Assembly (NCBI GenBank): GCA_003023695.1
Contig: PXYW01000005.1
Location: 34,613-98,612 of the forward strand
Length of the DNA stretch: 64,000 nucleotides
Direction: 5' to 3'
Source of the DNA: Sulfobacillus benefaciens
GTDB taxonomy: Bacteria > Bacillota > Sulfobacillia > Sulfobacillales > Sulfobacillaceae
Part shown: piece by piece, positions 25,241-32,983 of the stretch
Layout: each line of letters starts with the position of its first letter
How positions within the stretch are numbered: position 1 is the stretch's first letter
Notes under the pieces: model-generated
Databases searched by the model: none
What the model was told of the DNA's origin: nothing
Seen by the model: only the letters and a program-made list of their open reading frames with translations
Translations under genes and position numbers: made by a program

Positions 25241-26180
25241 GGTGTCCTCCTGCCAGCCTTTGTCTAATGGATTCCACCGCGCCCTCGGTAAATGTGCGGT
25301 CATCAATCACCACTGGAGCATCAGGACGAAACGCCAACAAAATTTCCGCCACAGGACTGGCAGAAACAATGAGGGCCGTACCATCTAATAGTGGAGGTAA
25401 TGTTTTTGGGTCCTCCCCGGTACCTTCAACCACAGTTAGTTCCGCCAATCCCGCTTCCTGCACCATCTCAGCTAACCGATGCGTTCCTTCCCATGATACA
25501 CACGCCACACCAATTTTGGAGTTTCGCGGCAGTTCTTTTAAACGACGCAAGGTTTCCAAATGCGCCGTTAAGAGGCAGGGCAAAATGTCGCGAGATCGTC
25601 CCGGCAAAAGAGACTTTATCTCATCTACATGCTGATAAGTGGTGACAAAGAGGGTGAAATTTTTTAACTCGTCGGAATCCAGTTTGTCCAATCCGGACAA
25701 CACCACAGGCATTGCGTCAACCCCGAGCTTTTCAGATAAATCATGCGCCAAAATGGACGCCTGTTCCAAAGTACATTCCACCACAGCCACGCGCACTGGT
25801 GGAAGAAGGCATTCAGCCTTGGCAGCCAATTTCAAAGCACGCGCCCATAGTGCCTTAGCAAACGCCACCGGATCCTCGCCCCGATCTGCCAATCTTCCCA
25901 ATGTTTCTTGCAATAACTGCTGCTGTGAAGGAGCCAGACTCCTCCGGACTGGCATCACGGCAAAGTATCCCCGCCCCGGTTCGCTTCGAGCATAACCCGC
26001 ATATTCCAACATTTGATAGGCATGGACGATGGTATTGCGGTTGAGACGCAACATTGCGGATAATTCACGAACGCTAGGTAATCGCTCGCCCTGACGGTAT
26101 TCACCATCTTCAATTGCTGCCTGTAATTGCGCCGCCAATTGCTGGTGCAGTGGCCACTCTAATTCAGGATCAACAAGCAT
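25227..26180 (-). CDS. GntR-family transcriptional regulator with C-terminal ligand-like domain
   Basis: Residues 1-75 form a winged helix: PLHQQLAAQLQAAIEDGEYRQGERLPSVRELSAMLRLNRNTIVHAYQ-type sequence, then GYARSEPGRGYF. This N-terminal part is of the YtrA/MocR kind, but the aminotransferase domain of MocR is absent. The remaining 240 residues look like an alpha/beta domain (VRVAVVECTLEQA, FTLFVTTYQH, KIGVACVSWEG), probably a sensor. It is not one I can name further. The gene is followed by the overlapping permease. A promoter and candidate operator sit 25-64 nt upstream. Confidence 0.88.
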   Translation of the reverse strand: MLVDPELEWPLHQQLAAQLQAAIEDGEYRQGERLPSVRELSAMLRLNRNTIVHAYQMLEYAGYARSEPGRGYFAVMPVRRSLAPSQQQLLQETLGRLADRGEDPVAFAKALWARALKLAAKAECLLPPVRVAVVECTLEQASILAHDLSEKLGVDAMPVVLSGLDKLDSDELKNFTLFVTTYQHVDEIKSLLPGRSRDILPCLLTAHLETLRRLKELPRNSKIGVACVSWEGTHRLAEMVQEAGLAELTVVEGTGEDPKTLPPLLDGTALIVSASPVAEILLAFRPDAPVVIDDRTFTEGAVESIRQRLAGGHRDHS

Positions 26181-26204
26181 CTCTTCACCGTCCTACTGTC
26201 ATAG

Positions 26205-26220
26205 ATACATAGTACAGTAT
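26205..26220 (-). promoter_or_regulatory. Candidate GntR-regulator operator
   Basis: The half-sites ATAC and GTAT are arranged as ATAC-N8-GTAT (26205-26220). This overlaps the -10 box and the presumed transcription start of the regulator/permease promoter. The position suits autorepression by the GntR-type protein, which is an inference from geometry only. Confidence 0.35.
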
Positions 26221-26244
26221 TACGTCAATCTGCATCACTGTCAA
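26216..26244 (-). promoter_or_regulatory. Sigma-A-type promoter of the GntR/permease operon
   Basis: On the minus strand TTGACA (26244-26239) is separated by exactly 17 nt from AATACT (26221-26216). It lies 36 nt upstream of the start codon of the GntR-type gene. Confidence 0.6.
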
Positions 26245-26845
26245 TATTTAATACGTGGGGCTTTTTGCGCTGTGCTAGAGACCGCATTCTCATTGGGGTT
26301 AAACGGTCCTGATCTGGGCAATTTGAGGTAATTATTCGAGGGATCGTGCCTGCAGCGCAATTATACCATCGATGAAGTTCTTCTCCTGTGAAGAGCTGCA
26401 ACCGTTGGGTACATCCCCGTACACCAAGTTGAACTCGAGGCAGGAGTAAAACCTACAAAGTCATCGGCACATGGAACAATGTAGGGCCAGGCAATACCCG
26501 ACCATACGAGGCCATCTGGGGTCAACGAATCCGACAGAACAATAAAAATGCTCTTGTCCTTCCACTTGAATCGCAGCTGCGAACGATTTTTGGATAACTC
26601 CGTGCCGGTTCTCCATCAGACAGAATCTGCTGAAAAGGGTGCGGGCTTGCCAGAGGAGGGGATTGCCGAGAAGAGGAAAGTCCGTACGCTGTACGTGGAT
26701 AAGTCCAAACGTCTCTTCTCTTGTGAGAGGCAGACAAAGGTCAAGAAAACGGTGGTCTATATTTGTGTACGTTTTTCGGCAAACGTGGATCGGCACCCCG
26801 AGTCCTGTCTCTTTAACTTGGGGTGCCAACAATCACCGATGTCGA
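26245..26845. other. Intergenic region of about 600 bp
   Basis: No gene is supported. Open frames on both strands (for example 26461-26832 minus) lack ribosome binding sites and recognisable sequence. At 26792-26802 and 26817-26827 an 11-bp inverted repeat (GGCACCCCGAG arm, one G:T pair) lies just after the peptidoglycan-binding protein gene and may act as its terminator, although no T-run follows on the minus strand. Confidence 0.45.
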
Positions 26846-28639
26846 CTAACGCATCAGAACATTAACGGTATTGGTATTGTCGTCGGTAAAATACACCACC
26901 AACTCGCCGTCGTCATCTACGGCCACATAAATCCCAAACAAGGCAGAACCAGCGCCGGTGATGGGGTTGACAGGGGTTTTATCCAAAATTCGAGCGGAAA
27001 CTACATGTCCAGTACGGGGATTGATTTCAATGGCTCGATTATCTCCTTGATTGACTGCAATGAGGTTACCGTTTTCTGGGTTGAATCCCAATCCAGCTGG
27101 TTTGTTGAGCGGTGGACCCTCATAAATCGTCAGACCTGAACCCATATCCTTTTGACCAGTGGAGACAGGGGCCAGAACAGAGATCCTGTTGTCAGCCCCA
27201 TCAGCAATGTATAGGGCATCACCCATTGGTAACCAAATCATGCCCTGTGGGCCAAACACCGTATTAATGTTGGTTCCGACATGGGCAAAGCCCGAACCAA
27301 TTTGCACTGTGACTGAATCCTCATTGAAGTTTGGCGGATGAAAGTCGGTAAATCGATCAATTGTTCCCGAGAGCACATTTGTCGAAAAGAATGCCACTGG
27401 AAGTCCATAGAATGTCCCAAAATTAAACTGCATTCCCCAGGGACCAGCAAATAGGTCCCGACGTATATCTCCACCGGAAAACAGAAGACCATCAGCAGAG
27501 ATTACCTGAACCAAGCCTTGGGTACCGCTTGGATTAAATCCATAGTCTGCTATCCATGTAGCCCCTAGATTGGATGTGGAAATGGCAATAGGTGCCATGG
27601 CTCCTGCAAAAAATCGCTGGGGTCGACCATTGACTATACGTTCTAGCGTACTGCCCTGGCCCATAACCCCCTTAGCGTTGTTGATGTTCGAAACCAGCAG
27701 ATCACCATGTTTCAGTATGGTTTGCGTATCATCAAACGTATTCGGTGCCAATAGCACTCCATACGGATTTTGATCGCCGTTCACAGGATCAATCGTCGAC
27801 GAAATTTCTTGAATTGATTTAAGATCGCCGATGCGTTGACGCGGAAACAAGTCGGCTGAGTACCAGAACACTGGATTGGTCCGCCCCAACGCATAGAATG
27901 TTTGTGAACCTGCAACTCCATCAACGGTAATGCCAAACGCCTGCTGAAATGCTCGAACCGCCTCACGAGTGGCTCGACCAAAATAGCCATCAATTCGATA
28001 ACGATAAAACCCAAGATTTTGGAGAATGACTTGGAGGCCCACAGTGTCGAATCCGTTGTCGCCCTCACTCAAATTTCGCCCACCAGCAAGCGTCGTAATC
28101 CATAGAATATCAAAAGTATTCGGACCCACTAATCCATCGAACGATATATCCCAATGTCGATACACGATATTGTCTCCTTGAAAGGCCAGTACCGCGGATT
28201 CTGTCGAGGTTCCAAAGATGCCATTGGCTGGTTGGCCCATGACCGATGCGTAGCGCATGCAATTCAACCGATTTTGCAACACGCGCACATCGCCGCCGCT
28301 TGTTCCTGGGGTCAATGTACGGGAACCAAACGGCGGACCACCATAGGCGCTATTATCCTGACCCATGATTCGATAAGTGTGTCTGTCAACAATGCCATCG
28401 ACAGCAATGCCAAAATAGCTCTGGATATTATAAGCGGCCTGTCTGCTGGTATAATCAAAGATGCCTGTAATCGGGATCCGTGAGCCCATTGGACCTTGAG
28501 GCGGATCCATAAGTTCCAGTATCGTATTATATAATCGTTGAAAGACTTTTACATCCGTTCCCGAAATGGCTGGCGATTGTAACCGAAGAACACGCGATCC
28601 AAACGGAACTATCGGCAAATTGTTAGCAAAATTGGCCAA
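26846..28639 (-). CDS. Peptidoglycan-binding repeats plus C-terminal beta-propeller-like domain (597 aa)
   Basis: Three PG_binding_1-like repeats are visible: GTDVKVFQRLYN to DGIVDRHTYRIMG, GGDVRVLQNRLN to DGLVGPNTFDILW, and VGLQVILQNLGFYRYRIDGYFG to VDGVAGSQTFYALG (roughly residues 27-95, 110-185 and 200-270). The remaining 310 residues resemble the TIGR03118-type domain of secreted propeller proteins (NPYGVLLAP, HGDLLVSNINNAKGVMGQGSTLERI, WLPMGDALYIADGADNRISVL, GLGFNPENGNLIAVNQGDNRAIEINP). No signal peptide or membrane helix is seen. TTG 28639 is chosen because AGGGAGGG lies 8 nt upstream; the frame is open to 28735. Neighbouring germination genes suggest a spore-envelope role, which is inference. 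Confidence 0.75.
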   Translation of the reverse strand: MANFANNLPIVPFGSRVLRLQSPAISGTDVKVFQRLYNTILELMDPPQGPMGSRIPITGIFDYTSRQAAYNIQSYFGIAVDGIVDRHTYRIMGQDNSAYGGPPFGSRTLTPGTSGGDVRVLQNRLNCMRYASVMGQPANGIFGTSTESAVLAFQGDNIVYRHWDISFDGLVGPNTFDILWITTLAGGRNLSEGDNGFDTVGLQVILQNLGFYRYRIDGYFGRATREAVRAFQQAFGITVDGVAGSQTFYALGRTNPVFWYSADLFPRQRIGDLKSIQEISSTIDPVNGDQNPYGVLLAPNTFDDTQTILKHGDLLVSNINNAKGVMGQGSTLERIVNGRPQRFFAGAMAPIAISTSNLGATWIADYGFNPSGTQGLVQVISADGLLFSGGDIRRDLFAGPWGMQFNFGTFYGLPVAFFSTNVLSGTIDRFTDFHPPNFNEDSVTVQIGSGFAHVGTNINTVFGPQGMIWLPMGDALYIADGADNRISVLAPVSTGQKDMGSGLTIYEGPPLNKPAGLGFNPENGNLIAVNQGDNRAIEINPRTGHVVSARILDKTPVNPITGAGSALFGIYVAVDDDGELVVYFTDDNTNTVNVLMR

Positions 28640-29106
28640 GTGCAATCCCTCCCTTATTTCCCATAATATGGAGTCTCTAGGAAAAAGTTCATCCAGAAGT
28701 TTACCCACTGAAACGGGTCCAACGAATCTACACACTAATCATCCATAAGCTCTTTTGTGTTGGCATCTGGTACCGTCACGACTTTCATCTGTCAATACAG
28801 CCCCAATGGCAGAAGGGAGCAGTTGGAACAGAATAAAAAACCCTAAGAAGCGACATCTTCGTCGGAGACTATTCACGACTGCAAAGGGCACGAGAACATC
28901 ATCGACGGCCTCCCTGCACGGTTTCCGTCCTAGGGGTTACTGCACCTATCCTATGTGCCCGAAAATCCACAGTTGAGGATCCGCACTCAACCCTAATCCG
29001 AAAAGGTGGCTCGGTTCCCTGCGGGAAACAGCTCCTGACGAAAGAGGAGACGGGGTTTTAACTTCGAGGGTTTCAAAGCATGGCCATGATACCTAGGCTC
29101 AAGTCG
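28640..29106. other. Intergenic region of about 470 bp
   Basis: No supported gene. It contains the leader of the minus-strand peptidoglycan-binding gene and several small hairpins, such as TTGAG/CTCAA near 28981-28998. I recognised no riboswitch class. A CATATTATG element about 20 nt before the TTG start resembles a sigma-E/K -10 box but is too short to rely on. Confidence 0.4.
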
Positions 29107-29136
29107 TGCATAAGCACAAGGTTTTCCCACACACTA
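29107..29136 (+). promoter_or_regulatory. Candidate sigma-G-type promoter
   Basis: TGCATA (29107-29112), a 17-nt spacer and CACACTA (29130-29136) resemble the forespore sigma-G pattern TGmATA ... CATnnTA, with one mismatch in the -10. It ends 31 nt before the start codon of the secreted protein gene. The same kind of element stands before the ger operon, which supports it. Confidence 0.4.
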
Positions 29137-29167
29137 GATTTGAAACCACTGCCATAAGGAGGATATT

Positions 29168-29848
29168 ATGAGTTTCTTGACCACTCTAGTAGCTAGTCTA
29201 TGGGCAACAATCATACCACTGCACTCTCTTGCAGCTTCCAGAGGATCGATGTTGCCCTCGTACGCTACGGTACAGCATCTTAATCCCGATGTTGCCGACT
29301 ATAAAAAACTAAGCAATTGGACGCCTGGGATGGGATACCATGAAGGTCACTTGGCACCCTCACTGGTGCTCATGATTAATAATCATGACCAAGTGGTAGG
29401 TATGGAGCAGTCTTTTCCATCCACTTTGCCTTATCAAAGTTGGATGGACCCAAAGACCACGGAATACAATGCGGGAAGAGCCAGTTACAGCCAACATCTG
29501 ATGTTTGTACCCCCGGATCAAATCACGCCAACTATGTCTGCAAGCTTGCCTTCAGATTTAAAGAGTTTTGATCAATTTAAGGCGGTCAACACAAAAAAAG
29601 TCATTCCCTATTTTCAGATAAAAAAATTTAGGCCGGGAGTAGGTTCCGTATGGGGCCCTGACGGGCCCGCCTTGCGGATCATTCTTAGTCGCCATGAACG
29701 GGTGGTGGGAGGCATCATGGCTGTTCCCGCAAAATATGGATGGAACCCTTGGTATGACCAAAAGGCAGGGTATCCCGTCCAGGATCCCATCCTGGGGAGT
29801 GTCTATACCCAAACTATCTATTTTGTTCCACGAACGACGTTACATTAG
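29168..29848 (+). CDS. Secreted protein of unknown function (226 aa)
   Basis: The N-terminus (SFLTTLVASLWATIIPLHSLAAS) looks like a Sec signal peptide with cleavage after an AAS-like site near residue 23. The mature part is about 200 residues with two similar halves: YHEGHLAPSLVLMINNHDQVVGMEQSFP and GPDGPALRIILSRHERVVGGIMAVP. Each is followed by a W-x-x-x-W-like segment and TQTIYFVP or SQHLMFVP, suggesting an internal duplication. I do not recognise the family. AAGGAGG is 6 nt upstream of ATG. The sigma-G-like promoter and the ger operon downstream suggest expression in the forespore. Confidence 0.8.
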   Translation: MSFLTTLVASLWATIIPLHSLAASRGSMLPSYATVQHLNPDVADYKKLSNWTPGMGYHEGHLAPSLVLMINNHDQVVGMEQSFPSTLPYQSWMDPKTTEYNAGRASYSQHLMFVPPDQITPTMSASLPSDLKSFDQFKAVNTKKVIPYFQIKKFRPGVGSVWGPDGPALRIILSRHERVVGGIMAVPAKYGWNPWYDQKAGYPVQDPILGSVYTQTIYFVPRTTLH

Positions 29849-29861
29849 TAACTCGGATTCT

Positions 29862-29898
29862 CCGGGCAATTTTTGAGTGCATCATAAAAATTGCCCGG
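29862..29898. terminator. 13-bp hairpin after the secreted-protein gene
   Basis: A perfect 13-bp inverted repeat (29862-29874 with 29886-29898) with an 11-nt loop. The arms have GC on the outside and T5/A5 on the inside, the reverse of a normal terminator, and no T-run follows. It lies 13 nt after the stop codon, so termination or mRNA end protection is the likely role. Confidence 0.45.
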
Positions 29899-29936
29899 AC
29901 TCTACTTTGCGCCTCCCATAAAGCTCACCCCTATGG

Positions 29937-29967
29937 TGCATAAACTCTTGCCGTAGAGGCCATGTTA
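29937..29967 (+). promoter_or_regulatory. Sigma-G-type promoter of the ger operon
   Basis: TGCATA (29937-29942), an 18-nt spacer and CATGTTA (29961-29967) match the forespore sigma-G consensus TGmATA-N17-18-CATnnTA without mismatch. It starts about 65 nt before the gerA-type start codon. Germinant receptor operons are sigma-G dependent in Bacillus. Confidence 0.65.
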
Positions 29968-30032
29968 TAGACAGTGTTAAACGGTTTGACTTCTTACTGA
30001 GAAACAGAGCGCCGAAGGAGGGGGATGGCGTC

Positions 30033-31850
30033 ATGTGGCCATTTTCCAACCAAGCACGCCATCATACGTCACATCTCGACAAGCGTGGAGACAAAAAATT
30101 AGAAATCAGGAATCATCTACAAAGACCATCTAGGACGCATCGAAGCCCGTCAACGCAATTGATAGAAACGCTTCAGACTGCCCAGCAGGAGCTCGAATAT
30201 CTCCAAAATATTGATGTGATAGCCGTGAAGGATTTAATTACCGAGTGTAAAACTTTTCAAAAAACCCTAAGTACCTTCATAAACCCACTTCATGGCACTG
30301 ATGTTCAGTCTTTGGATGTGTATAACGGCAATATCGAGGATGCCTATACCCGACTAAAAAACACGGTGGGCCAATACCCCGATATCAACATTCGTCGGTT
30401 CTATTTTGGACGCGTCCATCCCACTCCGGCACTTCTCGCGTTCGAAAATGGCCTGGCGAGCAACCAGATGGTCGACCAAGACATCCTGAGACTCATGCAG
30501 CGTTTTGAGGATACGGAACGGCTTAGCATGGAAGATCCAGTCATTCATCAGTGTGTTCATGATATGGTTGCCGCCGTGGGTCATATTACGGTTGAAAAGC
30601 AGTGGTCGCAGTTGCTTATTGATCTTATGGGCGGTAATACGTTGGTTTTCATTGAGGGCGCGAGCGAAGTACTGGTAATGGATACCGTAAGTTACCCGGC
30701 TAGAGCAATTGAACGGGCAGAAACTGAACGATCTGTCACAGGGCCCCAAGAAGCATTTAATGAAGTAGGATTAACACAAATGAATTTGATACGTCGCCGT
30801 ATCAAAAGTCCTCGGCTGCACTTTGACCTGATCACAACCGGGGACTTGACCCAAACGATGGTGCTTGTAGCACACATTGAAGGGATCACTAATCCAGCAA
30901 TAGTACTGGCCGTTAAACGCCGCCTCACTACGTTAAAAATCTCTGGACTGCAATATTCTCATGCCCTAGAACCCTTTTTAACGGACCAACGCTCCTTATT
31001 CCCACAAGTACGTTCCACCGAACGCGTCGATATCATCGTCCGCGATCTGCTTCAAGGCAAAGTAGCAATTCTCGTGGACAACGACCCATTTGTCCTAGCA
31101 GTACCCGCTACATTTATGGATTTCTACCAAACCTCCGACGACTATACGGCAAGTTTTTGGACGGGTAGCATGGAGAGGATGGTACGCCTCTTCGGATTAT
31201 TTGTGGGTCTATTACTTCCGCCTTTATATATCGCGTTCGTGACGGTGAATCCTGAACTTCTCCCGTTGAAATTCGTTATGAGTATCGCGGGATCCCGGCT
31301 GGATATTCCATTCCCCCCCCTTTTGGAGGTTCTCATTATGTGGGTGATTATCGAAGTTTTGCGAGAGGCGGCTATTCGCTTGCCTAAAGCCTTATCAAAC
31401 ACGCTGGGCACCGTTGGAGCCATTGTGGTTGGCACGGCCATCGTTAAGGCCGGCCTTGTCGACAATCTCATGATTATTATCATTACACTCACCGCGTTAG
31501 GCCTCTTTACTTCGCCAGAATACGTGATGGCGACGCCCTGGCGCATTCTATTTTGGATTTTGGTCTTCTCGTCGTATCTATTTGGACTGTATGGCATTGT
31601 CGTAGCCTTAATGATGATTCTAGCCTATTTGGCGCGAATGGAAAACTTCGGCGTACCTTATCTTTCGCCCTTCGGACCCATTCGATGGCGGGATTTGAAA
31701 GACAGTTGGGTCAAATGGCCAGAGACCGCCCTTAAGAATAGGCCTAGCGCACTACGCACCATCCATCCTCGACAAATCGCCAATGCACCCCATCCGAGTA
31801 GGGCTCTGCATCTGCACCGAGTGCAAAAGGAGCGAAGATCTTACGAGTAG
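30033..31850 (+). CDS. GerA-family spore germinant receptor subunit A
   Basis: The 605-residue protein has the GerA plan: a long cytosolic N-terminal part (to about residue 370) with DINIRRFYFGRVHPTPALLAFENG, GNTLVFIEGASEVLVMDT and the conserved RRRIKSPRLHFDL, then FPQVRSTERVD and LLQGKVAILVDNDPFVLAVP before about five to six membrane helices. Germinant receptor A subunits sit in the inner membrane of the spore and, with B and C subunits, sense nutrients. The first 40 residues are basic and poorly conserved. An AAGGAGGGGG site precedes ATG. The 3' end overlaps the C-subunit gene by 68 nt. Confidence 0.95.
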   Translation: MWPFSNQARHHTSHLDKRGDKKLEIRNHLQRPSRTHRSPSTQLIETLQTAQQELEYLQNIDVIAVKDLITECKTFQKTLSTFINPLHGTDVQSLDVYNGNIEDAYTRLKNTVGQYPDINIRRFYFGRVHPTPALLAFENGLASNQMVDQDILRLMQRFEDTERLSMEDPVIHQCVHDMVAAVGHITVEKQWSQLLIDLMGGNTLVFIEGASEVLVMDTVSYPARAIERAETERSVTGPQEAFNEVGLTQMNLIRRRIKSPRLHFDLITTGDLTQTMVLVAHIEGITNPAIVLAVKRRLTTLKISGLQYSHALEPFLTDQRSLFPQVRSTERVDIIVRDLLQGKVAILVDNDPFVLAVPATFMDFYQTSDDYTASFWTGSMERMVRLFGLFVGLLLPPLYIAFVTVNPELLPLKFVMSIAGSRLDIPFPPLLEVLIMWVIIEVLREAAIRLPKALSNTLGTVGAIVVGTAIVKAGLVDNLMIIIITLTALGLFTSPEYVMATPWRILFWILVFSSYLFGLYGIVVALMMILAYLARMENFGVPYLSPFGPIRWRDLKDSWVKWPETALKNRPSALRTIHPRQIANAPHPSRALHLHRVQKERRSYE

Positions 31851-32970
31851 CAGTATCTGGAGAAAACTATTCAGAACCGTATTGCTAGCATGGCTTCTTG
31901 TAGGGCTTTCCGGTTGCTGGGGAAATGGCCCAGTCGATGAACGCACCCTAGTGTTTACACTCGGGCTGCAAGAAGGAAGCAAGAAGGAGCCTTTAAGCAT
32001 GATTGTCCAGTATCCCACGTCGTCGGCATTGCTCGATTACGCTGACCATAAGCCTGTATCAAACTCTGGAAAACCAGTCGAAGACATAGTCGTCGCAGGA
32101 TCTGGCATAACCCAATGCTTCTCGCGAGCTCAGTCTAAAATCGCCAAGGATCTATACTTAGGCCAAATTCAACTGGTCGACCTCTCCACTCACATGACCC
32201 CACCCACCTTGTTGCGTGCCTTAGTGTCTCTCAATCGAATTGGAACTATGGATTTGACACCATTTATCTTTGTCAGCGGTTCACCGCTCCCCGATGTGAT
32301 GGATACCCCAGGAAATGGGGCACAGTTCCCGACTCTTTATTATGTAACTCAGGAAACCTGTGTTGACTGTCAGCCAGTAAATCTGTCGATTCACTTATGG
32401 CAGTTTTCCAGCGATGCCTTAACTCCGGGAGTGGATCCCCATCTACCCTACGTAACGGTGGAACCCAACAAAAATGTCACCGTCAATCGGATAGCATTGT
32501 ACCGTCACCTTCAGTTCATCGTGGCCCTTAACCCCCAGCAAACTGCAGATTATGGTCTCTTAAAAGGTTTGGCACAAAAACTTACCTTGGCGGTTCCCTA
32601 TGATCATGCCACTGTACGCGATATTCACGGATACTCGCGTCTTTCAACGCACCTCAAAGGCGGTCAAATCCAAGCACGTTTTCATATTGTTTTGCAAGGC
32701 ACCCTTGCGAACTTGCGCTCCATTACTGACACGACTACGGATAATGCCATCATTGCGCGTGAGTCATCAGAAATTTTGTCACGTCAATGTCTCGCCGTGC
32801 TGACATTCACCCAACAACACGATATAGATCCTTGGGGGATTGGACGCATGCTAAATTGGCAACATCCTGATGCTTTTGCTCGGTACCCACATTGGCACCA
32901 CGAGTACCCCCGAGTAGAAATGGTGGTCCATGTACAGATGCAACTGCACAAACTCGGCGATTTAAAATAA
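31783..32970 (+). CDS. GerC-family spore germination lipoprotein
   Basis: After a hydrophobic stretch comes the lipobox GLSGCWGNGPVDE, typical of Ger(x)C proteins (usually GCWDxxEI/L), then LVFTLGLQEG. The Ger(x)C C-terminal domain appears to be present (VTVNRIALYRHLQF, IQARFHIVLQGTL, DPWGIGRMLNWQHPDAF). The C subunit is an outer-leaflet lipoprotein of the germinant receptor. ATG 31783 gives about 24 residues before the signal peptide's hydrophobic core, which is long, and has no clear ribosome binding site. Translation is probably coupled to the overlapping A-subunit gene and the true start may be later. Confidence 0.9.
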   Translation: MHPIRVGLCICTECKRSEDLTSSSIWRKLFRTVLLAWLLVGLSGCWGNGPVDERTLVFTLGLQEGSKKEPLSMIVQYPTSSALLDYADHKPVSNSGKPVEDIVVAGSGITQCFSRAQSKIAKDLYLGQIQLVDLSTHMTPPTLLRALVSLNRIGTMDLTPFIFVSGSPLPDVMDTPGNGAQFPTLYYVTQETCVDCQPVNLSIHLWQFSSDALTPGVDPHLPYVTVEPNKNVTVNRIALYRHLQFIVALNPQQTADYGLLKGLAQKLTLAVPYDHATVRDIHGYSRLSTHLKGGQIQARFHIVLQGTLANLRSITDTTTDNAIIARESSEILSRQCLAVLTFTQQHDIDPWGIGRMLNWQHPDAFARYPHWHHEYPRVEMVVHVQMQLHKLGDLK

Positions 32971-32983
32971 GGGAGTGTAGTCT

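Noticed and set aside
26680-26710. A GAGGAAAGTCC string like the conserved core of RNase P RNA
   Set aside because: None of the other RNase P landmarks, such as a downstream ACAGAA-type element at the right distance, is present. It is a chance match.
26461-26832. 123-codon minus-strand frame in the spacer after the GntR gene
   Set aside because: No ribosome binding site, no family resemblance, and competing frames of similar length on the other strand.
28755-28976. 73-codon plus-strand frame upstream of the secreted-protein gene
   Set aside because: No ribosome binding site and no similarity to a known family; likely chance in a long spacer.
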